Shown here in pieces: positions 37,195-44,945 of a DNA stretch of 64,000 bases. Each line of letters starts with the position of its first letter. The stretch's first letter is position 1. Both the position numbers and the translations under genes were made by a program. The stretch spans positions 37,535,942 through 37,599,941 of the forward strand of contig NW_024042261.1 in the NCBI RefSeq assembly GCF_014851395.1, in the 5' to 3' direction. The notes under the pieces are model-generated. The model was not told where the DNA came from. It did no database searches and saw only the letters and a program-made list of their open reading frames with translations. Origin of the DNA: Micropterus salmoides. Taxonomy: Eukaryota > Chordata > Actinopteri > Centrarchiformes > Centrarchidae.

Positions 37195-38584
37195 TACTGA
37201 TGGTGACATGGACTTAGTTTCACATTTGAGGGAGGGCTGTCTGTATTATGTAAAGATCTGTCAGCATACAACAAACTAATAGAATTGAGAGTTGTTAGAT
37301 GAGGAGCCGACCATTAAAACTATGAAGTTACTCTTTAAGGCACTTTTTCATGGAGTGGTCTATTTTGCTTCCGTGTCTTCTTTTACTCTAATGGAAATAA
37401 AACTTCAAGAATACTATATTATTTTAAGCCTAATACCCTCTGTCTATTTGCATCTGTAGATTTGTTCTATATTACCCAAAACAAGCTAATGCCAATGCAT
37501 ATTTACAAAGCGCATTTCAGAGGAAAATGTTTGTGTGCTGAAACTGTGCTGCTACCTCTTGCACTGTAGATGCTGCTTAAAGTTAATAATGTTGGATTAT
37601 TGTTTCTTATTTCATGGGCTATATGAGATTGTGGAGTAATGCATATATAATAGTTTTTAAAAAGAAAGTATTACATGTTAGAAGTTCAATAGTTTAATGT
37701 TTCCTAAGGCAATGAGTAATTCTGTTAAATAATTGTGATCTCAATATTGACCAAAATAATTAGCAGCCCTACATGAACATTTAATTTAATTCATGAAATT
37801 ATAGAACATCTGTTGTGTGAAACTGCACCTCTGCCTTCTTTGTGTACCGGCTAAAGCTTCATTCAATACATTTTTTTATTTTTAACTTGTAAAAACTTTT
37901 GAAGAGCGCGTTATGACTTGTTTGGATTAGAAACTCAAAAGTTTAAGACTTGGACTTGACTGGGACTTGTTGGTCCTTGACTTCAGACTTGCCAGTCATG
38001 ATCGGTCTGGACTTGGGACTCGACTTGGGACTTGAGTGCTAAGACTTGAGACTTGACTCGGACTTGTAAAACGATGACTGCTGCTTATTAAATCGTAGGA
38101 TCTGCACTCCAGGCTAACTGTCTGCATGTGTTTGATCTTTTTCTCCAGTTCCTGGGAGGCACCATGATTATCATCATCGGGGGGATCATCGTTGCCTCTG
38201 TCCTGGTCTTCATCTTCATCCTCCTGATGAAGTACAAGCTGCACAGTAACCACTACAAACAGAAAGCCGCCGCGCGCCATGCCAACGTCTGTTCCCAGAC
38301 CAACGGAGGAGGAGGAGGGGGAGCCAACGTCCTCGCTCTGCCGCCGTCCTCCTCCTCTGCAGGGCAGGGTAACTGCAGAAAATATGGACGAGGAAAAGAA
38401 AATATGTCACTCCTCTTCATCTGCTCCTAATAACCTGACTCCATCCTGTTGTCTCCTAGGTGGAGGCGCTAATAAAAACTCCCAACCATCATCATCAACA
38501 GAGGGGATGGGAGGAGCTTCTCTTCGAGGGACGACTGTAGTGGACTTAAATCCCACCCATGACGATGACGCCATCTCCCAATAA
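2180..38584 (+). CDS. lrfn3: lrfn3-like synaptic adhesion molecule, 3' part (six exons)
   Basis: This is a type I membrane protein of the LRFN/SALM family, which organises synapses at the neuronal surface. Joined exons are 2180-2420, 6265-6477, 6633-6943, 33671-33854, 38149-38368 and 38460-38584. All junctions are GT-AG and the phases agree, giving 430 residues plus stop. In order they encode the end of the LRRs and the LRRCT cap (residues 1-85), an Ig domain (about 86-175; Cys109, Trp121, Cys158), a linker, an FN3 domain (about 212-310), a transmembrane helix (about 320-344) and an 85-residue tail with the family motif VCSQTNG. The stretch GSPLTALVLSFGGNPLHCNC, the Ig-FN3 linker and the short tail with TTVVDLN fit LRFN3 better than LRFN1, 2, 4 or 5 as I remember them. 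The end, DAISQ, is not a PDZ ligand, as expected for LRFN3. The signal peptide and most LRRs lie upstream. The paralogue assignment rests on memory. Confidence 0.85.
2690..3180 (+). mobile_element. Miniature inverted-repeat element, family A copy 1 (left end missing)
   Basis: It carries the family A words gtctaagtaaggaggtgg, ggacgttgcatatttat and ggctttaaaaagcgacgcc, and a right end gaacaagcatccatatgtgg. The left terminal repeat is not recognisable, and the middle has a local expansion of gttac-type words (2870-2945). It lies in the intron after the LRRCT exon. Confidence 0.65.
3181..6264. other. Rest of the lrfn3 intron between LRRCT and Ig exons
   Basis: It is AT-rich intron. No gene is supported. 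The only structured part noticed is a series of degenerate matches to the LRRCT exon at 4835-5248, listed separately. Confidence 0.6.
4835..5248 (+). repeat. Degenerate LRRCT-exon-like segments
   Basis: Four short segments resemble the exon at 2180-2420: 4835-4900 (reads LGKYFYLIEEL against AGKYFWTIREE), 4959-4990 (KEAFASPGAL), 5084-5128 (REDDVQTFASPRA against REDDLETCASPKD; 24 of 30 bases equal by hand count) and 5183-5248 (KEVDPETCVSPKC then LREL; 22 of 30 bases). Stops separate them, and they lack splice context. They may be remnants of partial exon duplications. Chance similarity is not excluded. Confidence 0.4.
6265..6477 (+). CDS. lrfn3: lrfn3 exon: LRRCT end and first half of the Ig domain
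   Basis: The acceptor is ccctttacag/GAG and the donor is GTCAAG/gtagag. It holds 71 codons, phase 0 to 0. It starts EEFVCEPP, supplying the last LRRCT cysteine, then gives the Ig B-strand cysteine in VSLRCKS and the C-strand tryptophan in HWVSPDGK. The two glycosylation sequons are NTS and NGS. The 155-bp intron that follows divides the Ig domain. Confidence 0.93.
6633..6943 (+). CDS. lrfn3: lrfn3 exon: end of Ig domain, linker, first half of FN3
   Basis: The acceptor is gatttctag/GAT and the donor is ATATAG/gtaaga. It contains 103 codons plus two bases. It opens with the Ig F-strand DSGKFTCIASNAAGEAT, then a proline-rich linker with PGPSDIPTS, then the FN3 start (SVSDLTSSSATIRW) and the family-typical GVRMYQIQYNSS. 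The last codon is split and completed 26.7 kb downstream. Confidence 0.93.
9785..9870 (-). mobile_element. Short fragment of a fish dispersed repeat
   Basis: The reverse strand reads ccttggataacgatgacctg followed by gatgagtgagag, a phrase I recognise as recurrent in fish interspersed repeats, probably LINE-derived. It is too short to classify. Confidence 0.3.
11475..11815 (-). mobile_element. LINE (L2/CR1-like) 3' end remnant
   Basis: The left edge has caagtcaagtcaggtcaagt, followed by an A-rich stretch. On the - strand a degraded reverse-transcriptase C-terminus with the usual 'fix up the house' ending (ENGTTSQFGIG) and a truncated 3' UTR is recognisable. It is the same style as the better-preserved copy at 35169-36854. 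Confidence 0.5.
11816..12010 (+). mobile_element. Tc1-like transposon 3' end remnant
   Basis: It contains gtggccagcctaaggcacac and ctgtgcaatacccatgctgt, familiar from the 3' non-coding end of fish Tc1-like elements, and finishes with ttttttgttcagtatata like a Tc1 terminal repeat. A 24-bp phrase (ttttattgt-gccagcctaaggc) is duplicated at its left edge. No transposase coding is present. Confidence 0.55.
14460..15005 (-). mobile_element. LINE 3' UTR-type repeat
   Basis: The left end reads aacctttattttatcaggaa and tctcattgagatcaaaaatc followed by ttttacaagagagacctgac, a phrase widespread in fish genomes at the 3' ends of truncated LINEs. No reverse-transcriptase frame is preserved. The right limit is approximate. 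Confidence 0.5.
15829..15889. repeat. (TC)n then (CA)n microsatellite
   Basis: About 32 bp of TC repeats joined to about 26 bp of CA repeats. The 400 bp before it (15380-15780) is purine-rich then pyrimidine-rich, without a convincing gene. Confidence 0.95.
16055..16101. repeat. (GT)n microsatellite
   Basis: A perfect 46-bp GT tract followed by a short GA tract. Confidence 0.97.
16523..16576. repeat. (TA)n microsatellite abutting a LINE fragment
   Basis: About 54 bp of perfect TA repeat, directly joined to the retrotransposon fragment that starts at 16577. Confidence 0.97.
16577..16985 (+). mobile_element. Non-LTR retrotransposon fragment with endonuclease-like C-terminus
   Basis: The coding remnant reads PLPGMYHRQIEEVADIKKS, a stop, QWLEKAGLKD, then after an apparent deletion ETVQHITAGCKMQAG, YMERHNQVADIVYRNICHE, PPKVVENDRAKILWDF and QPDIVLIDKQQKKAAVIDVA. 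This is the C-terminal part of a fish LINE. The PD...D.K arrangement in the last block resembles the restriction-like endonuclease of the R2/R4/Dong type. It has an internal deletion, a stop and a truncated 3' end, so it is inactive. Confidence 0.7.
17440..17815 (-). mobile_element. LINE reverse-transcriptase C-terminal fragment
   Basis: The - strand reads YFLRRLRSFNICRTMLRMF, then after degradation FAVACWGD, ELDSLSVVSERRML and STTGSHSCLWPSNSLK, the recognisable end of a fish LINE polyprotein (usual form ...RHRKSFLPVAIKLYN). It has several frameshifts and is inactive. Confidence 0.6.
18410..18482 (-). mobile_element. LINE 3' end fragment
   Basis: It reads caagtcaattttatttatgt followed by agcccaatatcaaaaatcac, a common 3' terminal phrase of fish L2-like LINEs. 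No coding is present. Confidence 0.5.
20883..20899. repeat. Short telomere-like run
   Basis: Two and a half units of CCCTAA (ccctaaccctaaccc). It is an interstitial motif too short to indicate telomeric origin. Confidence 0.6.
21313..21966 (-). mobile_element. Miniature inverted-repeat element, family A copy 2 (inverted)
   Basis: The ends are inverted repeats: ttctcactcccaatttgtca at the left and tgacaagttggggagtgaaa at the right. The interior contains the family words in reverse orientation (gcaacaataaatatgcaatgtccg, tttctgttaaatatcata, cgtcaaaaactgacgctaca). No coding is present. The length is about 655 bp. Confidence 0.75.
23150..23455 (+). mobile_element. tRNA-related SINE-like repeat
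   Basis: The sequence ggtgcggtggttaacgctgt is followed by a Pol III B-box-like ggttcaaacc at 23207, then tttgcatgttctccccgtgt, cctgcgatggactggcgacc and a (gatg)n tail with ggataagcggttgatgatgg. This is one of the most abundant fish repeats. Open frames inside it are not genes. Confidence 0.75.
24478..24640. repeat. (CA)n and (TC)n microsatellites
   Basis: CA repeats at 24478-24491 and a TC tract at about 24599-24640, just before the LINE 3' end. Confidence 0.9.
24660..26423 (-). mobile_element. 5'-truncated LINE with minisatellite-bearing 3' UTR
   Basis: On the - strand the reverse transcriptase reads GWGVRQGCNRSSVLFNLYIN, SLLYADDLVLLSPTKEGLQR and RFCQTWALTANTAKTKIMIF (the catalytic box is YADD), then FVLEPIILYGSESWGPKLNN and AELVQYPLLLKIQKS. 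The 3' UTR ends at 24660 with caaagctaatttgaattgaa. Several frameshifts break it. The clade is uncertain. The 5' end abuts a second copy of the same 3' terminus at 26424. Confidence 0.75.
24815..25096 (-). repeat. About 70-bp minisatellite inside the LINE 3' UTR
   Basis: Four units of a GT-rich block followed by an AT-rich block ((gt)n-ttaaa-aaatatattaaaa-(aaat)n-agtaag). The word gtgtgtt recurs ending near 24880, 24950, 25019 and, altered, 25095. Confidence 0.8.
26424..26515 (-). mobile_element. Second copy of the same LINE 3' terminus
   Basis: The segment caaattcaaattagctttat followed by tggcatgaatgtaataacaa matches 24670-24750 almost base for base in the same orientation. Only the 3' terminal 90 bp is present, with a (caaatt)n tail. 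Confidence 0.8.
26750..26990 (+). repeat. Dispersed repeat family B, copy 2
   Basis: It shares ctccaccaactc, ctgctgtttggtgctg and gtgggtttatcagatcttgt with 690-900. It continues with an interior (accggaccagacagtaaatg) that copy 1 lacks. Confidence 0.7.
27487..28152 (+). mobile_element. Miniature inverted-repeat element, family A copy 3 (most complete)
   Basis: The left end, gtctcactcccaagtcgtca plus catatggacgcttggtcaag, is an imperfect inverted repeat of the right end, cttgaccatgcgtcagacat plus ttgacgagtagggagtgaga. The terminal repeat is about 40 bp and the element 666 bp, without coding capacity. The class is unknown. Confidence 0.8.
28815..28955 (-). mobile_element. tRNA-related SINE-like fragment
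   Basis: The - strand reads gtagggtagtgcggtcgttc, then a B-box-like ggttcgattcc, then ccgcagtctgcacgttgacg and tccttgggcaggatactgaa. This is a well-known fish SINE-like phrase. The remainder of the unit is missing. Confidence 0.65.
29250..29720 (+). repeat. Pyrimidine-rich low-complexity tract
   Basis: About 470 bp dominated by C and T on the + strand, including runs such as ttcctcatattattctttcctc. Overlapping open frames here are due to composition. Confidence 0.7.
29980..30515. mobile_element. hAT-like non-autonomous element with GGTCTTGGTCTCG repeats
   Basis: It starts actagtgttgtagtactcga and ends ggtcttggtcttgacacttc. Both ends are dense in the phrase ggtcttg(g/t)tctcg, a subterminal-repeat pattern I recognise from a fish DNA element. 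The interior has no transposase. Confidence 0.55.
31500..32450. mobile_element. Non-autonomous DNA element of about 0.95 kb
   Basis: It is bracketed by accggttcctttggggggtg (31539) and gaaggaaccttttagttcct (32390), which contain inverted copies of ggttccttt. Phrases inside (gtggaccagctgattacagc, tggtcaagcacagtctgtag) recur in fish genomes in my recollection. The open frame at 31562-31939 is within it and is not taken as a gene. Confidence 0.45.
33671..33854 (+). CDS. lrfn3: lrfn3 exon: second half of FN3
   Basis: The acceptor is ctccttcag/G and the donor is GACCAG/gttagt. One base completes the split Arg codon and 61 codons follow. MIPANHKYFLLSDL, then YELCVLAVYDDGITALTGT and LVGCVSFST are the closing strands of the LRFN FN3 domain. 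The exon ends just before the transmembrane segment. Confidence 0.93.
35169..36854 (-). mobile_element. L2-like LINE, 5' truncated, with open reverse-transcriptase frame
   Basis: The - strand carries about 300 codons without a stop, ending at 35949. HGVPQGSVLGPILFTLYMLP comes first, then the catalytic FHCYADDTQLYLS, then LNSDKTEVITLGP, VRNLGVIFDQDMSFKSHI, RLDYCNSLLSG, LIQNAAARVLTGTRKRDHIS and LHWLPVKSRIEFKI. This is the L2/Maui type of fish LINE. A roughly 780-bp 3' UTR ends tatataaataaaattgaaat. Flanking tagtttca (35161-35168; 36855-36862) looks like a target duplication. Only the C-terminal half of the protein is present, so it cannot move alone. Confidence 0.8.
37157..37192. repeat. (CA)n microsatellite
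   Basis: A perfect 36-bp CA tract inside the hAT-like element. Confidence 0.95.
38149..38368 (+). CDS. lrfn3: lrfn3 exon: transmembrane helix and proximal tail
   Basis: The acceptor is ttttctccag/TTC and the donor is CAGG/gtaact. Its 73 codons plus one base encode FLGGTMIIIIGGIIVASVLV followed by FIFILLMKYKLH, the membrane helix with its basic stop-transfer end. HANVCSQTNG then matches the conserved juxtamembrane motif of LRFN proteins. A run of six glycines follows the motif. The acceptor lies 60 bp after the target duplication of an hAT-like insertion. Confidence 0.93.
38460..38584 (+). CDS. lrfn3: lrfn3 terminal exon: distal cytoplasmic tail and stop
   Basis: The acceptor is gtctcctag/G after an intron of only 91 bp. 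Two bases complete a Gly codon and 40 residues follow, rich in Ser and Gly, with TTVVDLN near the end and a TAA at 38582-38584. If the 91-bp intron were retained, the frame would read on to a stop at 38428-38430 and give a different tail, so a variant cytoplasmic end is possible. No AATAAA is evident in the first kilobase after the stop. Confidence 0.85.
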
Positions 38585-39315
38585 CACACAAGAAACTGTC
38601 AATCAAACCCACAACCCACCAATCTCTAAGCCCAAACCAATACTCCACCTCCTACCCTCCTTTTTTGATTTGTTGCTGGTGCCTGGAGCCAAACTCCACT
38701 TTTCTCAGAGGAGCGGCCCCTGTCATTGGTGAGTAGCTGCAAGTACAGGATGAGGGAGGTGGGAGGACAACCAGTGACATGCAGGACTGGTAGAGACAAA
38801 CAGCTCTGTAGGCCCAACACCTGCAAGGTTAAGCGAAGGGACATGTAACGTCACACATGGTGTTTGTTGCTGCTGTAATGATTGAATTCAGTTAAATACG
38901 GTACATAGTAGTGCAGCCAGGGGAGACGGGGGAGGACAGACAGAGAGAGAGAGAGTAGAGTTTCATCTGAAGTTTGTTTGAAATTGAAATCTGAAACAGA
39001 TCACTGCTGCGAAAGGGGACAGGCAGTGAACAACTTTAGTAAGCCATGCAGACACAGCTCGTTCAGCCTGCCTGAAGCAACTGAACACTCGTCCGTTACA
39101 AATACACTTTAATGAACACTCACTCATCCGGTCCTGCCCCCGATCCCCCAGACACAGCCACTCAGACCCCTTGGTGTTGCAGGTATGCAGTGCTGCTACC
39201 TCGGGTTGAATGAAATAGGCATTCACTGTTAAATCCCACTGTGCAAAGAGCCTTTAAAGTACACACACACATACACACACACAGGGCTGTATGTTCCTGT
39301 TATTCAATTTTGTTC
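38585..39315. other. Probable lrfn3 3' UTR and flank
   Basis: It follows the stop codon directly. It contains no recognisable repeat apart from short GA and CA runs (38939-38954, 39258-39281) and no AATAAA. Where the transcript ends is not visible. Confidence 0.4.
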
Positions 39316-39317
39316 AA

Positions 39318-39732
39318 CCCGTTCTCGTCACATATGGACACATGGTCAAGACCCATCGGCGTCAGTTTGTAATGCACTGGGGATCCCTGTAGCGTCAGAG
39401 TTCAACGCAGTGTGGGAAGCCCTGAAGCGTCAAGGCAGGTATGTAATATTTAACAGAAAAGACTAAGTAAGGAGGTAGTTGGGGTGGATGGAGGGCCAGA
39501 ACCGTTAACCAAATACTTTTTGTGCCTAAACCTTACCAAACTGCACGCTGGCGTTTTATTTTGAAAGGCTAACCGGACGTTGCATATTTATTGTTGCTAA
39601 GCGTCGCTAACTTGACCGTGAAGCATTAAACGTCTAAAAATGACACTAAAGGGATACCCGGGGCTTTAAAAAGCAACGCCAAAGGGCCTTGACCAAGCGT
39701 CAATATGTGACGAGTCGAGAGTGAGAATGTGA
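39318..39732 (+). mobile_element. Miniature inverted-repeat element, family A copy 4 (internally deleted)
   Basis: The left end gttctcgtcacatatggaca and the right end cgtcaatatgtgacgagtcg form the inverted repeat of the family. Interior words aagtaaggaggtagttgggg and cggacgttgcatatttattg match the other copies, but about 250 bp is missing after gagggccagaacc. Confidence 0.75.
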
Positions 39733-41060
39733 TGTTTTATTAGAAGTGGAGCGAAGTGCGAGGTGCAAGTAACCCTTTCAATGATATCTGCAATGTTCCT
39801 CAACACAGAGGTACAGGAGAGTCATGTGTAATGTAACAGTGCCACAGGTTGATGTTATGGCCATCAGTTTAAATTATTTCAAATTGTGTTTTTACAGAGT
39901 GTTAGTCACTCAGTTTGAACGTCGCTCTAAATACCACAACGCCCTTGAGCTGTTGCCGTCATTACTATGGACAAGTCAGTCAGAGGTGTGAGAGCTCATA
40001 GTTGCAGTTGCGAACAAACCTCATACTGTCATAGTTCATCCCAAACTGAACATGAATTCCCGCCCATAACCTTTAACAGCCTGCAGCCATCATCCTAATT
40101 CCCATCATCAACACTCCGTCGACGAGTGAATATTCAGCGTTAACTTTCATCACATTTTATTGGAATCATATCGTCATATTGTATGTTTTACAACATTCTT
40201 TCCAAGCAAAACTGTAGTACTACTATTAATAGTACTTTGACTACTTTAGAAGTTTGAAATGTTTTGTAAAACATGCAACAGTGGACCATCAATATGATTA
40301 CTGTATGTGCTTTTGCAGACATTTTTCATATCGTGTTATTAGTTGACGCTTTTATGTAAAACGACTTACAATTGCTATATATTTTAGAGGTCGCACGCCT
40401 CTGACGCAACTATGGGTTAAGTGTCTTGCTCAGGGACACATTGGTGCACAATGGACTTGAACCCGGGTCTCTCACACCAAAGGCATGTTTCTTATCCACT
40501 GCAGCACCCATTCCCACTTACTGTAAATATACCATATAGACTTACTATACAGAAAAATATTGTGATAATGATTTAAACCGTATCACCCGTTGCTGTTCAG
40601 TCCTCGATTAGCACATTCTGGCTACCTTGACTTCTTCTTCTGTCTTATGATATGATGAAACACTAGCGGAGCAAGTAAGCAAAGTTAATTGTTTGTATGT
40701 TTGGGAATGATGAACCGTCACCAAGCTAGTAATGGACAGTGCGGGTTGATTCACAGCTCAGCCAAAACTAGAATTAATATTTCCGTGATTTCATCAGCTA
40801 GCTTAATGAGAAGTTATGAGACTCCGGCTATCGCATAATCCCTTCACAATATAAATCTTTATAAGGTTATTTACCTGAAACCAAACATGCTCTGATCGTA
40901 CTGTAACCCCTGTTGATTTGATTGTTTGATTTGTTTTTTGTTTTTTTTTACATTTTCACTTTCCTTGTCAAGAGAAATTGTGAATGAGGCTGTGCTTGGA
41001 TTTTATTTGACAATGAAAACGAACACACGCTTTCGCACCATATTACTCGTTATTACTTTC
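39733..41060. other. Intergenic sequence with one SINE-like copy
   Basis: There is no gene signal. The tRNA-related repeat at 40335-40515 is listed separately. The rest is AT-rich and unremarkable. Confidence 0.5.
40335..40515 (-). mobile_element. tRNA-related SINE-like repeat
   Basis: The - strand reads gtgctgcagtggataagaaa, then gagacccgggttcaagtcca with a Pol III B-box, then gtgtccctgagcaagacact and taacccatagttgc, and ends near gtaagtcgttttacataaaa. It is a familiar fish SINE-type unit. Confidence 0.65.
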
Positions 41061-41814
41061 TCCATGTCTTGTTTTCTCTCTTTCTCTTACTTCCTGTTGC
41101 CTCTTCCTCCCAATACAAGTTGTGTTTCCCTCAGTGTCACCTCTCTCCCTCCCTCCCTATAGTCATTTGTTTGATTTTAATGAGTTGTTTTGTTTTGATG
41201 CCTTCCTTCTCATCTCCGCTGCTTTTATTTCTGAGTTCAAGGTCATTTTGTTTGTCTCCCATCCTCCGCCATAGCTTTTCTCTTTATCTTGTGATATTTC
41301 GGCTACCAATTTCACTCTCAAATTGAGATGTATACCCTATCATGAGGTATCTATCAAAGCTCTGGAGGATTCTCTCCTCTTCGCACAGTTTATGAGCTGT
41401 TTCTCTTCTTTTTATCTCTGTGAGAATTGAAATATTGCTGTGGCTCAATGGATGAAGCGTGACACCCAACGCTGTCAGGCGGAGCAGCTCCTTTCACTGT
41501 TGAACTAAAGTCGTTTGTGGTCTTGATGTCCTGTGTGACCTGACACATACAGGCTTTGTATGACCTTTTCATTCTTGTTTCTCTTGATTCTCTGAAAAAG
41601 TTTTATAAGCAACAGGACAGGAACGTGACAGAAGATTCTCTTTTGTGTCTGAAGAGGTTCTGCATTGACATGGTTCACATATTCTCTTTGTGTCAGTACT
41701 GGAGTTCACATTTTAATTCTGTTTAAACGCTGTTCTTTTGGATTAAAACCCAACCCACGTGGTGTTAACATGTCTGGATCTGTCTGGAAGTTTAATCTTG
41801 TTCAGGAAATTGCA

Positions 41815-42110
41815 TGTTAAAGGTGGAGTAAGCAATTCTGGAGAAATACAATTACATGACAAACACCATGGTATAGAGCCAACAATGACACAGCAAGTAA
41901 TGTAACCAACGTTAGCCAGGTTGTGGGTTAGCAAAGTTGCTGCTGGAAAGCTAACATGCAGAGAGGATGAGACGGCCCCAGAGCCAGCACACCAGCTCCA
42001 GCGATACTCACAACTCTACTGCTACTATAGCTAACATCACAACAACAGCTCGACAGTAACGGTGGCCCGATGGCCCGGGGCGGGACAGCTGAGCTAGCAA
42101 CTCACTGGCC
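41815..42110 (+). repeat. Dispersed fish repeat (aaaggtggagtaagcaattc type)
   Basis: It begins ttaaaggtggagtaagcaat followed by tctggagaaatacaatta and includes gctagcaactcactggcccg. The opening phrase is one I recognise as repetitive in fishes. The class is uncertain. Confidence 0.45.
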
Positions 42111-42289
42111 CGATCAAAACATTAGTATTTAAAATAAATAAATTAGAAACTCAACATCCTGCAGATGCTTTGCAGCTCATGCCGCGCACCGTTGTCCAAT
42201 CCAGATTTGTCGGTATGTGACGAGTGGTTGTCAAATGTTATTTCTCTAATCTTAAGCAAGCGGCGACCTCTGGGTCTGAAAGGGAAACC

Positions 42290-42600
42290 GTGCAGATGGA
42301 ACATAAACCTGCGTTCTCTCTAACGACCAGCAGGGGGCGAGTCCGCTGGCTGCAAAAAGAAGTCCGGTTCCATTAGAATAATGGTAAAATGTTTCTACTT
42401 GTCAGCTGATTTATTCCCTCAGTAAACACTTTCCTGATGAGTTTATGGTCTCAGTCGCTAGTTTCAAGTCTTCTTCAACACAGCGTGATGTTCATTTAGT
42501 AAATTATGGTCCCATTTAGGGGGAAATAGACTTTAATGCAGAATATGCTACCATGCTAATATCGCTACCATGGCGACCTGTCAATCAGGATAGAGGCAAC
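42290..42600 (+). mobile_element. Non-autonomous repeat family C, copy 1
   Basis: It contains accagcagggggcgagtccg, gattccctcagtaaacac-like words, gatgttcatttagtaaatta and tggtcccatttag. The middle part matches 61770-61950 in the same order. It has no coding. Confidence 0.65.
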
Positions 42601-43436
42601 TAGTATCCGCTGCTCTCTGTACATTTTGTCAGCAGGAGAGAGAGCGTCATGTTCGAGTCTGTTAGTATGTTTGGTTTCAAAAGTAAATTGTTTGTAAACC
42701 TTTTTATTTTTTATAATTTTAGTTTTTTTATATCCAGGATGTATTTAATAACTGATTAAACATGTTAACAGTATAACATAAACTTATAAGTCTTTGGTTT
42801 TGTTGTAATACTGATAAATAACTTTTGGAAGGAGCCAGTAAAAATTGTCTCCGGGCCAGTAAGTTTCAAACCAATAAAACAATAATGATAATTATCGCGA
42901 TATAATTTTCCTCAAGAACAATATGACAAATGTTCAATATATCGTCAATAAATGTTTGATTTAATTAAAATAGGAGACTTATTAGCTTATTTTTACAACA
43001 CTTCCTTCACCGCCATGCATCATGGGAATTTTTGACAGGAAGTGCTTTTCAATTAACATTTGCCTGATTACATTCATTTGAATTCACTCAATATTCTCTC
43101 TATTTGGGATAAGATAAATATAATGCTTATGTTTTATTTAACTACAATTGGTGGATTTTATTCCAAACATTTTTATTTGAAATTCAATTAAATATTTGCC
43201 TCAAAATCAAAAACACAAACAGATTGAATATATTTTACCTAATATATTAACTCAAATCTACATGACCACAGAATCCTTTTTTACAGTGTAATGCACCAAT
43301 AATTATAATCCAAAATTACTTTTAAGTATGTTTATAGTGATCCTAATACATTTGTGCCTTTACTTGAGTAACGTTTTAAATGCGTGACTTTTACTTGTAG
43401 CACAGTATTTTCATGTGGTATTTCCAGATTTGAGGA
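42601..43436. other. AT-rich intergenic sequence
   Basis: Nothing recognisable is seen apart from scattered A/T-rich words. Confidence 0.5.
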
Positions 43437-43949
43437 TTGACTCCTTCTGTCTGCCATTTGTCCCTCATCTCTTCCTTCCTCCCTGACTCCTTTTCTTTTT
43501 CTCCTCCGCTGGATATTTCATCCCTCTTCCCTTTTTTCGCTAAACTCTTTCCATCATCTGCATTCCACTATCCCACTTTTCCTCCTATAATATTACTTCC
43601 TCCTTTTATCTACTCTATAATATTGTCCCTCCTTTCCTTCCTGTAATAATACACAGCCCATCTAAAAACACACACACACAGACGCACATGCAGACATACT
43701 CATTTTATTCTCACAGAAGCAATCTCTGCGGCCCCCGATGGTCCTTAGGCCATTTGTTGTGGGTTTAATATCTACCACACACACACACACAGTATAAAAC
43801 ACACACCTACTTTCACTCACACACGCACAAATACATGCTCACAAACAAACACGAACTCAACGCACCTGCTTTCTCTCTAATGAACTGAGTTGGTGTTCAA
43901 AGCCGGTCAACCTGACTCACTGCTCCCTGAAATGCCATCAGTGCCACTA

Positions 43950-44003
<54 letters not shown>
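43437..44003. repeat. Pyrimidine-rich tract and CA microsatellites
   Basis: It is CT-rich to 43645, with short CA runs at 43667-43679 and 43776-43790 and a long (AC)n at 43951-44003. Confidence 0.85.
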
Positions 44004-44007
<4 letters not shown>

Positions 44008-44945
44008 GGCAACAGGAACACAGAATGTATTGTATGGACAATTATACTGTAAACACATACTTTCCCAACCTTTTATGTTTTATTGATACCAGGAACTTTC
44101 CTCACTTGGAAAAGAAAATCTTACAGGAGTATTCTGGCCAAGTGATACCCGAGTAACTCTGTATCCTAAAAGTAATGTTTATAAACCATTAAGTTTCATC
44201 AACATATCCATTTCAATATTCTGACCACATCAAGATTTTTATCAGCATAATTTGCAAAATGTTCATTCTGAATGGATCCGCTGTCAGCGTATTTCATTCA
44301 GTAAGTCCACCATCTCTGTCCAAAGTGAAATATCTCAGCAGCAGTTGGATCAGCTGCAATGAGATGTTGTACAGGCGTTCAGTCATGTTCCTGACTTTTA
44401 ATGTAGCGCCACCAGCAGGTCAAACTTCATTTATCCACTGAAATATTTCAGCATCTACCAGATGCATTGGCAGAAATTTTGGAACAGGAGATGATCACCA
44501 GTTAGTTTTTCTTTGCAGTGAGTATCGAAGTCTCACAGAGCAGCAAGTGAGGTTGTAGACTTGGCACCTTGTTCTGTTTAGGGAATGTTAGGGAAGGGAA
44601 AAGTCAACATTGACTTGAAGCAGCAAATATGGACTTTTTCCGTAGTTAACTGGACCACTATCTTTTCCTAACCTTTACAAAGGTATTGTACTGTAGTAAA
44701 CCCAACCCTGTGTTCCATCACAGACCCACAATCACTGATTGCTTTTTCATTAATAGTAGCGACAATCTTTCCCTCATACTTAACAAGTTGTCGTGTGCAG
44801 ATGTTGCACAAAGACAGAAGTTTTAAAACCACTGGAATTAGACATTTAAAAATGTAGTCATTGAACATAATCTGTGTTTTGTTTTTGGGTGGATTTGGCT
44901 CCAAATTATAAATGCAAGCAGCGGCAAACATTAAGACTTTTTATA

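Larger units (their letters stand above)
34473..38080. mobile_element. hAT-like element with GACTTGGACTCG repeats, interrupted by a LINE
   Basis: It starts cagaggtgtgaactcgagtc and ends gacttgtaaaacgatgactg, flanked by a perfect 8-bp duplication ctgcttat (34465-34472 and 38081-38088), the hAT target size. Both flanks are rich in gacttg/gactcg phrases (34484-34625; 37945-38067). No transposase is seen. It holds the LINE at 35169-36854, so its own length is about 1.9 kb. It lies in the lrfn3 intron before the transmembrane exon. Confidence 0.7.
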
